Assembly (NCBI GenBank): GCA_001939145.1
Contig: LSRX01000469.1
Location: forward strand, 1 to 64,000
Origin: Symbiodinium microadriaticum
Lineage: Eukaryota; Sar; Dinophyceae; Suessiales; Symbiodiniaceae
Reading direction: 5' to 3'
DNA length: 64,000 bases
In this document: positions 55,111 to 64,000 of the stretch, piece by piece
How positions within the stretch are numbered: position 1 is the stretch's first letter
Layout of the letters: every line of letters starts with the position of its first letter
Program-made: the position numbers and the translations under genes
The notes under the pieces: model-generated
Database searches by the model: none
What the model saw: the letters and a program-made list of their open reading frames with translations, nothing else
Told to the model about the DNA's origin: nothing

Positions 55111-56811
55111 AGGCTGCCAGCGCCAGGCATACGACGAGATGCGCTGGATTGAAATCTGCTTGGCAATGCAGGAACACTAGTCCACAGCTTCCGCCCGGTT
55201 CGAGTAGCCTGCAAAATCAAAACCTCGAGGAGGGATGTCCAAAACTTACAAGGCACTAAAGAGCGACTTTCCAACAGGCTCCCTAACCAGACTCGAGCGT
55301 GAGCTGCTGCCTATGGCCAAAGGATGCTTGGGATATCGCAGGTCTGTACACATGGACTGTTGCTCTCATCCTCGGCAAAATCCTAGAAGCCCACTTACCT
55401 TCATGATGGGTATATTACTACATTTTGTAGTGACAGGAACTAACCCTTTTTTGTGTCTCCCGGCCTCCTCCAGTCGTGCCGGGGAAGGGCCTAAAGCCCC
55501 CAGCCTACTCTCTTCAGGTAACCGGGCTTCTTCGGAAAGCTATCAACATCAACCGACCTCTGGAAAAAACTGTGACAGCAGGGGCCGGCCGAAAACAGCC
55601 CATCTTGGATGCAAGCTCGCTGTACACGCCTGCAGGTCTTGGAGATTTAGAGGCTGCTCGTTTATGAGTATTGTGCTATTCGGTTTTCATATGTAAGCAA
55701 TATGATTAGACCTTGGTATCATACATCTAAGTCTATGTACAAAACCTATGCGTGACATTATCTGTATAAAAGAAGAAGTACAGAAAATACATCTATACAT
55801 GTGTATCTATATATATATATATATGTCTATGTATACATATTATATGACTCATATAGAGCTTGTCGTGTCCCTGTCGTGCTGCAGCGTTTAAACATCAAAG
55901 CTCAAAGTGCGGAACTTGTGGGATCTCCTCCGTAAACTCTGGGTGCAGCCTGTGCCATGAAAGGCTGAGCTTGCTAGGCTTGTTGTTGGTTCAGAGTTTA
56001 GGCATTAGGGTGTAGGGCTTATGGAGTTTAAGATCTAATGCTTATAGGGTTTAGAGTTTAGAGTGTAGCATTCAGGCTTGAGGGTTTACGCCGAAGCTTC
56101 TAATCTACTCTTGATTTAGAGTGGTGATGACACAACTGCCACCACACACTGCCATCTACATCGCAAGCAACATGAAGACATACATACATGGATACACATA
56201 TACTGAGGCACTGCAAAGCGCAGCATAAGTCCAAGTCAGGTTATGCCTTTCAGGCTTCAATGTTGACGGGAGCGTTTCAAAACCAGAAAAGACCGGCAAG
56301 CTGACTCGAAGACTGGCAAGACCTGAGTGGAGACGCAGAACCCCATAGCTTGCAGCGCTGTAACTGTTCCAGCAGCAGCACCAGCTCGGTCTTTTCGGTG
56401 ACGCCTGGACAGGCGGCGTGATCTGCAAACTGAGGCGAAGATCTGGTTTGAGAGCATGCACCTGCGGTGGGCGATGTGAGAAAAACCAGCGAGCAGTCTG
56501 GTTTTTACCACAACACGGAATCCCACGCACATCATCACATGCAACACCTGCTTTGGCTGCTTTTCGACAATATAGCTTTTCCTGGAATATCTTTCGCCGA
56601 TGTCATGCCCACAAAAGCATATCTCTGGAACGGTTGCCCTTGTTCCAAGCAGCTACAGTAATGCTTCTACATCCCTGGGTTGAACTGATTGACAGCACGT
56701 TGAGCTACAACCAGCTTCAGCATGTGTGCGCAGCCCAACCTGGAAAGAATCCCTGCACGGCATTAAAACGCTACACTAGATCAGCCCCAGAACCCTCGTC
56801 TATCTATTCAG
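55111..56811. other. No firm gene
   Basis: Short frames on both strands, (TA)n near 55808-55824, degraded TTTAGGG-like motifs near 56000-56080. Nothing chained. Confidence 0.3.
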
Positions 56812-57050
56812 GGCCCTAAACCCTAAACCCTAAGCCCTAAAAACCCCAAACCCTAAGCCTTATAAGCCCTAAAAACCCTTTACCCTAAACCCTAAGCCTT
56901 ATAAGCCCTAAAAACCCTTTACCCTAAACCCTGAGCCCAAAGCCCTAAAAACCCTTTACCCTAAACCCTAAACCCAAAGCCCTAAAAACCCTTTACCCTA
57001 AACCCTATAAGCCCAAAGCCCTAAAGACCCTAAAAACCCCTAAGCCCTAA
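56812..57050 (-). repeat. CCCTAAA array with ~56-bp higher-order unit
   Basis: A block containing CCCTAAAAACCCTTTACCCTA is repeated four times at about 50-60 bp spacing, with AAGCCTTATAAG or AACCCAAAG between. It is a tandemly amplified derivative of telomere-like sequence. Confidence 0.88.
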
Positions 57051-57129
57051 AGTACAGACGAGTTCAAAGCCTTTCAGGTCGGCTCCCAATGCCAGCAGCC
57101 ATGCCTGGCCAAAGAAAGCTATCCAAGGG

Positions 57130-57230
57130 GCCTTACTATTTAGAATAGGGTTTTGGGGGCTCCTGATTATACTTCTGGTATCATTATACCCCCCCCCAAA
57201 CCCTATTCTGACTATTAAGGCCCGTTTATT
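57130..57230. repeat. Foldback element, family G copy 3
   Basis: GGGGCCTTACTATTTAGAATA at the left and TATTCTGACTATTAAGGCCC at the right are inverted, with inner AGGGTTTTGGGGG/CCCCCCCAAACCCT. Confidence 0.88.
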
Positions 57231-58092
57231 CTCCTTGAAAGGCTTCTTGAAGGGTTAGGATTTTGGGGGTTTACTCTCTCGCAACTCGGGCAGGCCAAGC
57301 GAGGTCTCTCGGTACGTCTTCTTAACCTTTGGGATTTGGGGGTTATAAGGTCTAGAACCCTAGACCGTAAATCCCAGACTCCCACACTACTGTAATTAAG
57401 GGTTGCTCTGAGGGTTTTCAGACGGAATGAGGCCCCTGCTATGGTATTTTGGGAGCCTTGATGATGACCTTAGGGTTTTGGTGGATATACTGTCCTTATA
57501 CTAAGGACTACCAGGGGAATTGAGGGGATACCAATTCTAGTTATGCCGACCCGACATGATATTCAATCGTCCGGGCTTGTCTGAGAAAGTTAGCGGTGTC
57601 TCGTGGCTTCTTTTTCAGGCTCGGTGGCTTGCTGTCTGTCCGGGGCTGGCCCACTCCGAAACCCTCTAAACCCTTTTTGCCTCTAGACAATACACATCGT
57701 TGCTCTACTTTGCCCAGCACGGCTCTCTCAAGTGCCTGGCATGAGACTGTGGCATGTATTCTCTTCAGGACTGAATGTGGGCAAAAAGGTAGCGGCCAAG
57801 GTTTGGCGCCGGGAAGTCAAGCTGTGTGGACAGCTGTCAGGGTTGAAACGCCATGAAGACATTAGCTAGAGAGGTAAGTTAAGCTTGTTACAGCAATAGC
57901 TAGCCTGAGATTTTGGTAGGGGAGTAAGCCGCAAGTAAGTTCTAGCATGCTATGCTAGCTCAGTACAACACAGGCTCGGCTATACCACTACTTGTTATCC
58001 CGCCGGGAAATAAGCCCCTGACTTAACCAACCCTTTGACTGGGTTCGTCGGGAAAGCTAGGTTAGCATAAAAAGTAAAGCGTATGTTGGTAC
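57231..58092. other. No gene recognised
   Basis: Short overlapping frames; no recognised domain or chained exons. Confidence 0.3.
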
Positions 58093-58121
58093 TCCCTCTC
58101 CCTCTCCCTCTCCCTCTCCCT

Positions 58122-58166
<45 letters not shown>

Positions 58167-58173
58167 TCTCTGT
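58093..58173. repeat. CTCCCT/CT repeat
   Basis: (CTCCCT)n passing into (CT)n; Arg/Glu-repeat frames on the minus strand are by-products. Confidence 0.95.
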
Positions 58174-58310
58174 GTCTATGCATGCGCGCAGGCATGCGCG
58201 CATGTATGTATATTTTGGAGAAGTACGTGTATGCATGTTGTGGGGATTTGACTTCACTCGAGATTCGAAAGACAAGGCCTAGAGATCCTGAAGCCCTGAA
58301 GCCCTAAACC

Positions 58311-58403
58311 CACCCATAGGCCCCTAAGTAGTTCCTTTTTGGGATTACCTTATAGGATTCTAAATATTAACCATAAAACGGCACTACTTAGGGGCCTATG
58401 GGC
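58311..58403. repeat. Foldback element, family A copy 8
   Basis: CCCATAGGCCCCTAAGTAG and CTACTTAGGGGCCTATGGG ends, directly flanked on both sides by CCCTAAACC-type sequence. Confidence 0.92.
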
Positions 58404-58650
58404 AAACCCTGAACCCTAAACACTGTTGAAACTGGGCTTGCTGGCAGCCCGAACAGGACGCTGCGGCCTGTTGCCAAGGATCCGAACGACCCCTGAACCC
58501 TAAGCCCCAAACCCTGAACCCTAAAACCCCTGAAACCCCTAAAACCCCAAAAAACCCAAAACACCTTAAACCCTGAACCCTAAAACCCTAAAAGCCCTAA
58601 AAGCCCTAAACCCTAAGCCCTAACCCCTAAACCCCAAACACTAAGCCTTG
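58404..58650 (-). repeat. Degenerate CCCTAAA array
   Basis: Dense CCCTAAACC, CCCCAAAAAACCC and CCCTGAACCC variants from about 58495, with a smaller tract at 58404-58425. Confidence 0.85.
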
Positions 58651-58733
58651 AGGTCCTTCACGGGAACTTGCCAAAGGCAGGAGTGATGCGCATGGTCTCG
58701 AGCCTTGCATCTCCAATGCGTCTGGGAAAGGTA

Positions 58734-58833
58734 CTACGGTTGATGGTATAAATCCTGCATGACCTCAAGGACCCTACACTATGGGAATGACGGCTTGGTA
58801 TATTCCTTATTATGGTTTATACCATCAACTGCG
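58734..58833. repeat. Foldback element, family B copy (3' arm altered)
   Basis: CTACGGTTGATGGTATAAATC at the left; the right end (GGTTTATACCATCAAC) lacks the usual AATGCAGGA block. Confidence 0.8.
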
Positions 58834-59221
58834 CAAGCCTCCTAAAGGACTACAGTGTGTTGCCTCAGGCTTTACCGAAGCACAGGGAAAGGTCTCTCAG
58901 ACCCGACCTAAACTACATATACCATCAACACTACATACTTTAGAAAATTATGGTATGTCAGATCATATCATGTGGTATTATTTTAAGCTCTCGTGTGTTA
59001 CATGTATTCATTTTATGCTCCATTCTGGAACATGAAATTGCATGAAATGCCGTTTTTTGAACTTGTGTGATATACGGAGTCTGAAACTGAAAGTTTGATG
59101 ACGCCGCCAGTTGCTTCAACCATGTGCAACCCGAAGAACCCTGTCCCCGTCTGCATGCGTCTTGCTGTTACTAGGGTTAAGTGGCTTAGGGTCTAGGTAC
59201 CGTCCCCCTGGACACTTCTCT

Positions 59222-59260
59222 TTCTACTTACTTACTCACTTACCTTCTTACTTACTTATT

Positions 59261-59292
<32 letters not shown>

Positions 59293-59331
59293 TTACTTAC
59301 TTGCTTGCTTACTTACTTACTTACTTACTGG
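59222..59331. repeat. CTTA tetranucleotide repeat
   Basis: (ACTT)n with a few TTTT and GCTT interruptions; the Leu/Thr/Tyr frame is repeat-derived. Confidence 0.95.
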
Positions 59332-59504
59332 CTACCAGTGTTTGCAACGCCCCAAGCTCCTTGCCAAATAGATCCATCATACCCGCATTCCAACTCAAAT
59401 TCGACGGCCGAGGGCCGAAATTCTGCAATGGTCGCATCCGTCGCCGATTCCTAGCCAGGCCCTTTTGCCCCGAACCCGAAAATCGCAAACCTCAAATCTC
59501 TACA

Positions 59505-59822
59505 AGACCTAAACCCTAAAACCCCAAAACCCCAAACCCTAAAACCCTAAAGCCCTAAAATCCTAAACCCTAAATCGCTTCTTAAAGGCGCAGTAGCCTC
59601 TGGGGAAGCACTGGGCTTCATCTCTGGCGTGGTACAAAGCCTGGGCATGCTTCGGTGGGTGGACGTGGGTTTAGGGGTTCAGGGGTTTAGGGTTTAGGGG
59701 TTTAGGGGTTTGGGGTTTAGGGGTTTAGGGTTTAGGGTTTAGGGTTTAGGGGTTTAGGGTTTAGGGGTTTAGGGGTTTAGGGTTTAGGGGTTTAGGGGTT
59801 TAGGGTTTATAAAGTAGGGTTT
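59505..59822. repeat. CCCTAAA tract facing TTTAGGG array
   Basis: CCCTAAAACCCC units at 59505-59575, about 90 bp of other sequence, then about 150 bp of TTTAGGG/TTTAGGGG units (59668-59822). The fourth clear case of opposed tracts in the window. Confidence 0.88.
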
Positions 59823-60199
59823 GGAGGCCAGTGCTTCGGGTCACCAAGTCACCAACGCTTCCAGAGATGTTGCAAAGAAATACAAGCTGTAGGACAAGAC
59901 TCTGCACTTCTGCCGCTACCTTGTATTCCCAACACTAAAACCGGCAGTCTCAGTGATAATAATGGTATCAAGCAAAAAAAGCCACAAGCTGCACCAACAA
60001 CAAATATGATAACGGTAGTGGCAATACTTGTCCATCATGATAGCAGCTGAGAAAACAAAACTGTCACCAATACCAACTCCGCAGAGTGGCTGTTCCTTTG
60101 TTCAACACTTTTGCCAGTGCGACAGCTGAGGAAAATGGGTTCCAGCTCAAGACCTTACTTGAGGGAAACTACAGGTGGGGAGTTTAGGGTATACGGGGC

Positions 60200-60642
60200 T
60201 TCTATAAGGCTTCTATACCACCTGAAAAATGTCCTAGACTTACGTTAGCCTGAAACATGAAACCGACACCTGACAAGAGGAGCGAAGGCTTCGCACCTGG
60301 GATTTGTGAGCTGACTAGTGGTGCCTTACTAGGAGTTGGGATTAGGGGGACCCTTGGGGATATAGACCCTCTCAATAAGAGGTCCCTTTTAAGAGAGCCA
60401 GAAGTAAGTCCCCTTTAAGGGGTCTCTCTAATACCACGTAGGACTTACACTGCCACTGCCGTCGCACTGCATCTCGGCGATCGCCTCATCCTCTGACACC
60501 TCTTCTGGGTTCTTGCTAAGGGATGCAATTTAAGTTACCATACTAAGGAAACCCTATTATTTACTACAGATCCCCATTATGGTAACTTAACTAAAACCCC
60601 TTAACCAGAACCCAAACTTTCGTCATTGGCTTCGACCCAGCG
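60200..60642 (-). CDS. Chain of tiny exons, protein not recognised
   Basis: A 25-nt exon (60642-60618) follows acceptor CCCACAG, itself preceded by CCCTAAAC repeats. It then joins, across a 113-bp GT-AG intron made of family C element, to a 56-nt exon (60504-60449) ending at a canonical GTAAGT. The joined frame reads RWVEANDEKEVSEDEAIAEM and then QCDGSGS, with phase preserved (25 = 8 codons + 1; 56 = 2 + 18 codons). Further minus-strand pieces are possible at about 60295-60270 and near 60110 (GKSVEQRNSHSAEL). Upstream, 61240-61195 reads HADVHEAEWQMAGTPF. Protein not recognised. Confidence 0.5.
60340..60441. repeat. Foldback element, family K, in the next intron
   Basis: GATTAGGGGGACCC with AGAGGTCCCTTTTAAGAGAG at the left and CCCCTTTAAGGGGTCTCTCTAATA at the right form nested inverted repeats. 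It begins just after (minus sense) the GTAAGT donor at 60448. Confidence 0.7.
60505..60616. repeat. Introner-like element, family C copy 3
   Basis: CTGGGTTCTTGCTAAGG and CCTTAACCAGAACCCA ends, with TTTAAGTTACCATA and TATGGTAACTTAA inside. In minus sense it begins GTTTGGGTTC and ends CCCAG and forms the whole 113-bp intron 60617-60505. The flanking 4-bp duplication is no longer exact. Confidence 0.88.
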
Positions 60643-60710
60643 CTGTGGGTTTAGGGTTTAGGGTCTAGGGTTTAGGATTTTGGGTTTAGGGCTTAGGGTT
60701 TATAGGCCCT
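60643..60710 (+). repeat. TTTAGGG tract (CCCTAAA in transcript sense)
   Basis: TTTAGGGTTTAGGGTCTAGGG units directly adjoining the acceptor of the 25-nt exon at 60642. Confidence 0.88.
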
Positions 60711-61528
60711 TGTCGGACGTCGTGTGGCTTTGTGCCCTCAAACGCTCTCAAGCTGGCTTCTTCCGATTCTCAATACTGCTGTTCTTGTTCCCGTAAATGT
60801 TAGCAATGCTGTTCTTAACATGTTTCTTACTCAGGCCAGTCTTATGTTCTTATTATTACTATTCTTGCCACCTATAATCTCCATGCGCCCAGCAGCTCAG
60901 GTGAGGCCGGGGTCGGCGAGTGCGAAGCAAACCTTGAAAGCCAAGCCAAGATCGTCACGGCTCACGGCTTCCGAAGCTCTGGAGACGATCCAAGTTCCAG
61001 GCTTCTTCGATGGATGCAAATCCTGCACACTTAGACGCTGGATTGAGGATCAAGTCCTTGCTAAAATTCTGGATCACGCAATTACGAAGCTGGAACTTCG
61101 AGTGATCCACTGCCTGAACTTCGCAGCAGCACAAATGCACATGAGTTCCGCTCAGCACATCTCGTCCCTATCCCAACACACTAAAAGGCGTCCCGGCCAT
61201 CTGCCATTCCGCCTCGTGCACGTCGGCGTGCTGGGACTGCAAGTGTGCTGAATCACGCTTCACCATCGCCTTAGGCTCGAAGCCAGATTGTTTTGCATCA
61301 TATAGTTATTGTACAGACTAATTAGATGAAGTGTGTGTACGCTGGAGACGGTAATGCATTAGGTTGTGCTAGATTACAACATACGATCATTCTAACATGT
61401 TCTACTGTATTATAGAACATGATTTGCGTGACAGATTGTGGCAGTGTTTTAAACACTCGTATACTGAAAAATAAAAGAGCATGCGGTATTGAAGTAGGGT
61501 ATACTATAGTATACTACGCTGCAAATAT
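60711..61528. other. Possible minus-strand exons, not resolved
   Basis: Minus-strand frames at 61240-61195 and 61158-60955 and a plus-strand frame at 60724-61251 overlap. Splice-like motifs exist but no phase-consistent chain was established. Confidence 0.3.
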
Positions 61529-61590
61529 ATGATGATGATGATGATGATGATGATCATGATGATGATGATCATGATGATGATGATGATATA
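61529..61590. repeat. GAT trinucleotide repeat
   Basis: (GAT)n with GATCAT interruptions. Confidence 0.93.
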
Positions 61591-62985
61591 TACATATATG
61601 TGTGTATTCCTTTCTGCTGTACTATGTTACACTCCGTTATTAATATTGGATTAGATTCTAGTATATTGTGGTGTATCATATTGTGCTGTCGTGCTGTGTT
61701 GTTACACTGCATTACATTGTTGCAAATGCCTTCTCATTTGATGTGTTGTATGACCCTATATTGCATTGCTTCATACAAGCACTGTACATTGCTATGTACT
61801 GTCTTATGTGTTAGAATGCACCAAACTAGACATTACTGTTATATATTGCATTACATTATGTTGCATTACATGACCCTATATTATTTTGCTCCGTTATACT
61901 GTATCATATTATCTTGTAGGATACTGAAGTATACAAGGTATATTTATAGTATATCATGATTAACGATACTACAGTCTATGTCAACACACACACACACATA
62001 TATATATATAGGTATGTATCTGTAAATGCATGTATGTGTATATGTTAATGTGTATATATATATATATGTGCACACATGCATATGTGTGCGTTTTGTTATG
62101 TGTACAAACCTCATGCCCAATGGCTAATTACTTTCTGCGCGAAGCCGTTACTCAGGTCTTATGTGCAGAAGCCTCCCCCGCTCGCGCGCTTGCCGAGTGT
62201 TTGCAGGATACCAGGATTGACATCAATCCGATGTGGGTAGCAATCAAACGACGCGAAAGCACTGCCCACAAGGCGAATGAGGCGGCCTCCTTACCAATGT
62301 ATCCTAGGATAGTCCAGTATCGTACAAACTAATAACATATAACATAGTAGAATACGACATGATCTAATATATAATATGATCTAACGACATGTGAAATGCA
62401 GTGTAAGATAATATAGAGTAGACTATGATATAATATCCTCCGGTCTGCCTAGACTCGGAGACCCCACCACTTACAAGTCTGTTGTCTGTGCAGCCGGGGA
62501 GCTCCTGAGCCTGAGGAAAGTCTGTTGCAATATCTAATCAACTACTGTTCATGCTAATACTCTAATGATGATAACAATCCAGCATTGCTACAATATTAAT
62601 CTGTTGATGATAATCTAAACGAACAATCCAAAACTTGATAGTAATAACAAGAGTCACTATAATGTACTATGTATAGTATAGTATAGTACAGTACAGTATA
62701 GTATAGTAGTATAGTGAGTATGTATGTACAGTGGTCCCAAGGTCTGATGGCAAACCCACTACTCTGCGCAACCAACACCCTTGCCACTCGGACAGGGCTC
62801 CGATTCCAAAGCCGCTCCTCTCAGACCTGTGCCCAGAAAGCACAATTCAATAGGCCGTAACTGCAATATAAACTTCAGACTACAATAACAGCACGACCCC
62901 CTTAATTCAAGGAACCATTCCTCCATTAAGCTCTCGGGTTGCCAGGTTAAGCTGCTTGTGCCCAGGTGCTGATGGCACGAGGACG
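61591..62985. other. AT-rich stretch, no firm gene
   Basis: AT-rich with TGTATTATATTG-type low complexity, (CA)n and (TA)n at 61986-62012 and 62050-62067, and GTATAGTATA repeats near 62668-62710. No supported exon. Confidence 0.4.
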
Positions 62986-63235
62986 TCTGCACTGGCTTCC
63001 GGCTACCAAGAACCCAGCTTGAGCTACACGGGGGTTTCAGATTTAAGCTGCACAAGCGTTTGGGCGAAATTGAAGCAGCAATACATCCTGCAGTAACGAT
63101 CCTAACTGCTTTGCAGTCCATAACCGTCCCGTCAAACATGGCCCGAGGTTCATTCTCAACGTACCTGTTGAGTCCACCAAACAAACGGACACCTCCGAGA
63201 AGCGGGTACGAGGATGCAACCATAGTGGGGTACGT
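62986..63235 (-). CDS. Candidate exon, protein not recognised
   Basis: A minus-strand frame reads VASSYPLLGGVRLFGGLNRY, then VENEPRAMFDGTVMDCKAVR and IVTAGCIAASISPKRL. It is open and protein-like, with no ATG of its own, so it would be internal. It ends before about 62990, where composition changes. No domain recognised. Confidence 0.35.
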
Positions 63236-63278
63236 GAGGTTTGAGGCTACAAGGCTTGGAACGGAAGTCTTCCCCGCA

Positions 63279-63505
63279 AACCCTAAGCCCTAAACCCCTA
63301 TAATCGCTGCACATGCCATGCGCGTGACTGTTGCGATTCCGCTGCTGCTGTACTTTCCGTCTGGGCTGGCACGGAGTCCGGGCTGGGTCCTGCACGACTA
63401 GGGTTTGATGAGGGTTTATACCTTAGTGTTTAGGGGCTTATAGGCGGAGGGGCTTAGGCTTATAGTTTAGGCATTAGAGTTTAGAGGTTTACGGTTTAGG
63501 GGTGT
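63279..63505. repeat. CCCTAAA then TTTAGGG tracts
   Basis: A short CCCTAAACCCC tract at 63279-63301 is followed about 95 bases later by degenerate TTTAGGG/TTTAGAGG units (63398-63505). Confidence 0.7.
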
Positions 63506-64000
63506 GTTTGGCACCAGCCAGAACACAGCGCTCCCGTCACGCTTCTTTTGCTCCCCGTCCTGCCGCTGTCACTTAACATCCCCGGGTCGGTAAGGGGCAT
63601 GGGCCGACGCTTGAAATCTGTCGGTGTCAAGCGTGCGACAAGCAGAAAGCTGCGATGCGTTGCATCTGCTCTTGAAACTTGGGGCCTGGGTCCTGCAATC
63701 TTTAGGCACTGGCTCTGCAGGATGTCCAGGCCCGGCCTGGAGGAAGAGGCCCTCAACTGTACAGACTCGCGGAATAAGGCGAGTGCAAAAATGGCTCGAA
63801 GCCCTAATGCATCAGCGAGATCATTGATGGCTGTACACTGACCCTTTGGTACTGCTTCCCTTCAGAGCTTAAGGCTTAGAGTGAGGAGCTTGCGGGAAGA
63901 TGTCCTCCACAAACTCGGGGTGCAACCTGTCATCTTTCTAAAAAAAGCGGCTTTCTTTTGCTGTCGTCTCGATCTGAATTGGGCCTCCTTGACATATACG
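63506..64000. other. No gene recognised
   Basis: Overlapping frames on both strands near 63550-63840; no domains or splice chain. Confidence 0.3.

Noticed and set aside
57995-58275. Arg/Glu-repeat minus-strand frames
   Set aside because: They are produced by the CTCCCT/CT repeat.
1-64000. Dinoflagellate spliced-leader RNA gene, rRNA or 5S genes
   Set aside because: I looked for the spliced-leader core and typical rRNA stretches and saw none; a covariance search would be needed to exclude small RNAs.

Overview
Organism. The window looks like nuclear DNA of a dinoflagellate, most likely a Symbiodiniaceae- or Polarella-like alga. The evidence is low gene density, telomere-type TTTAGGG/CCCTAAA tracts scattered through the interior, many ~100 bp foldback elements, and introns whose 5' splice sites are GT, GC or GA while the 3' site is always AG. 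GC and GA donors are an established dinoflagellate trait. A chromerid or another alveolate is a weaker alternative. All firmly supported genes lie on the minus strand, as expected for dinoflagellate unidirectional gene blocks. There is no sign of bacterial, viral or CRISPR content.

Layout. 1-9 kb: repeats and foldback elements, with weak coding islands at 5.6 and 6.8-7.4 kb. 9-20 kb: isolated minus-strand exons (9.1, 11.9, 13.3-13.7, 15, 17.9, 19.5 kb) among elements and telomere-like arrays. 20.4-22.6 kb: a secreted cysteine-rich protein with a von Willebrand factor type D domain, rebuilt from eight phase-consistent exons. 26.2-28.9 kb: a protein of ~38-residue helical repeats of the NLANTAWAFA type, cut by introns that are themselves foldback elements. 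30.8-32.2 kb: an intronless, membrane-anchored AGC-family pseudokinase. 33-49 kb: repeats plus scattered exon candidates (33.3, 36, 37.9, 39.4, 43.3, 44.1, 45.2 kb) and a 294-base assembly gap inside a TAC/CAC repeat. 49.3-51.2 kb: a three-exon XK-related membrane protein. 52-55 kb: more exon candidates. 56-64 kb: repeat-rich, with a chain of tiny minus-strand exons at 60.2-60.6 kb.

Main result. Foldback family C (three copies) behaves as an introner element. Each copy makes up almost the whole of a 113-116 bp intron. In two copies a 4-bp target duplication (GTTT or GAAA) flanks the element: the left copy supplies the 5' splice site (GT or GA), the element end supplies the AG, and the right copy restores the reading frame. 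This gives a simple explanation for GA and GC donors. About ten further foldback families occur; some sit inside introns (family B in a GC-AG intron of the VWD gene, family A beside a donor at 45.3 kb).

Limits. Exon calls come from reading frames, splice motifs, intron phase and protein-repeat register by eye. The four main genes are well supported. Single-exon calls elsewhere are tentative, because many stretches read plausibly in more than one frame.
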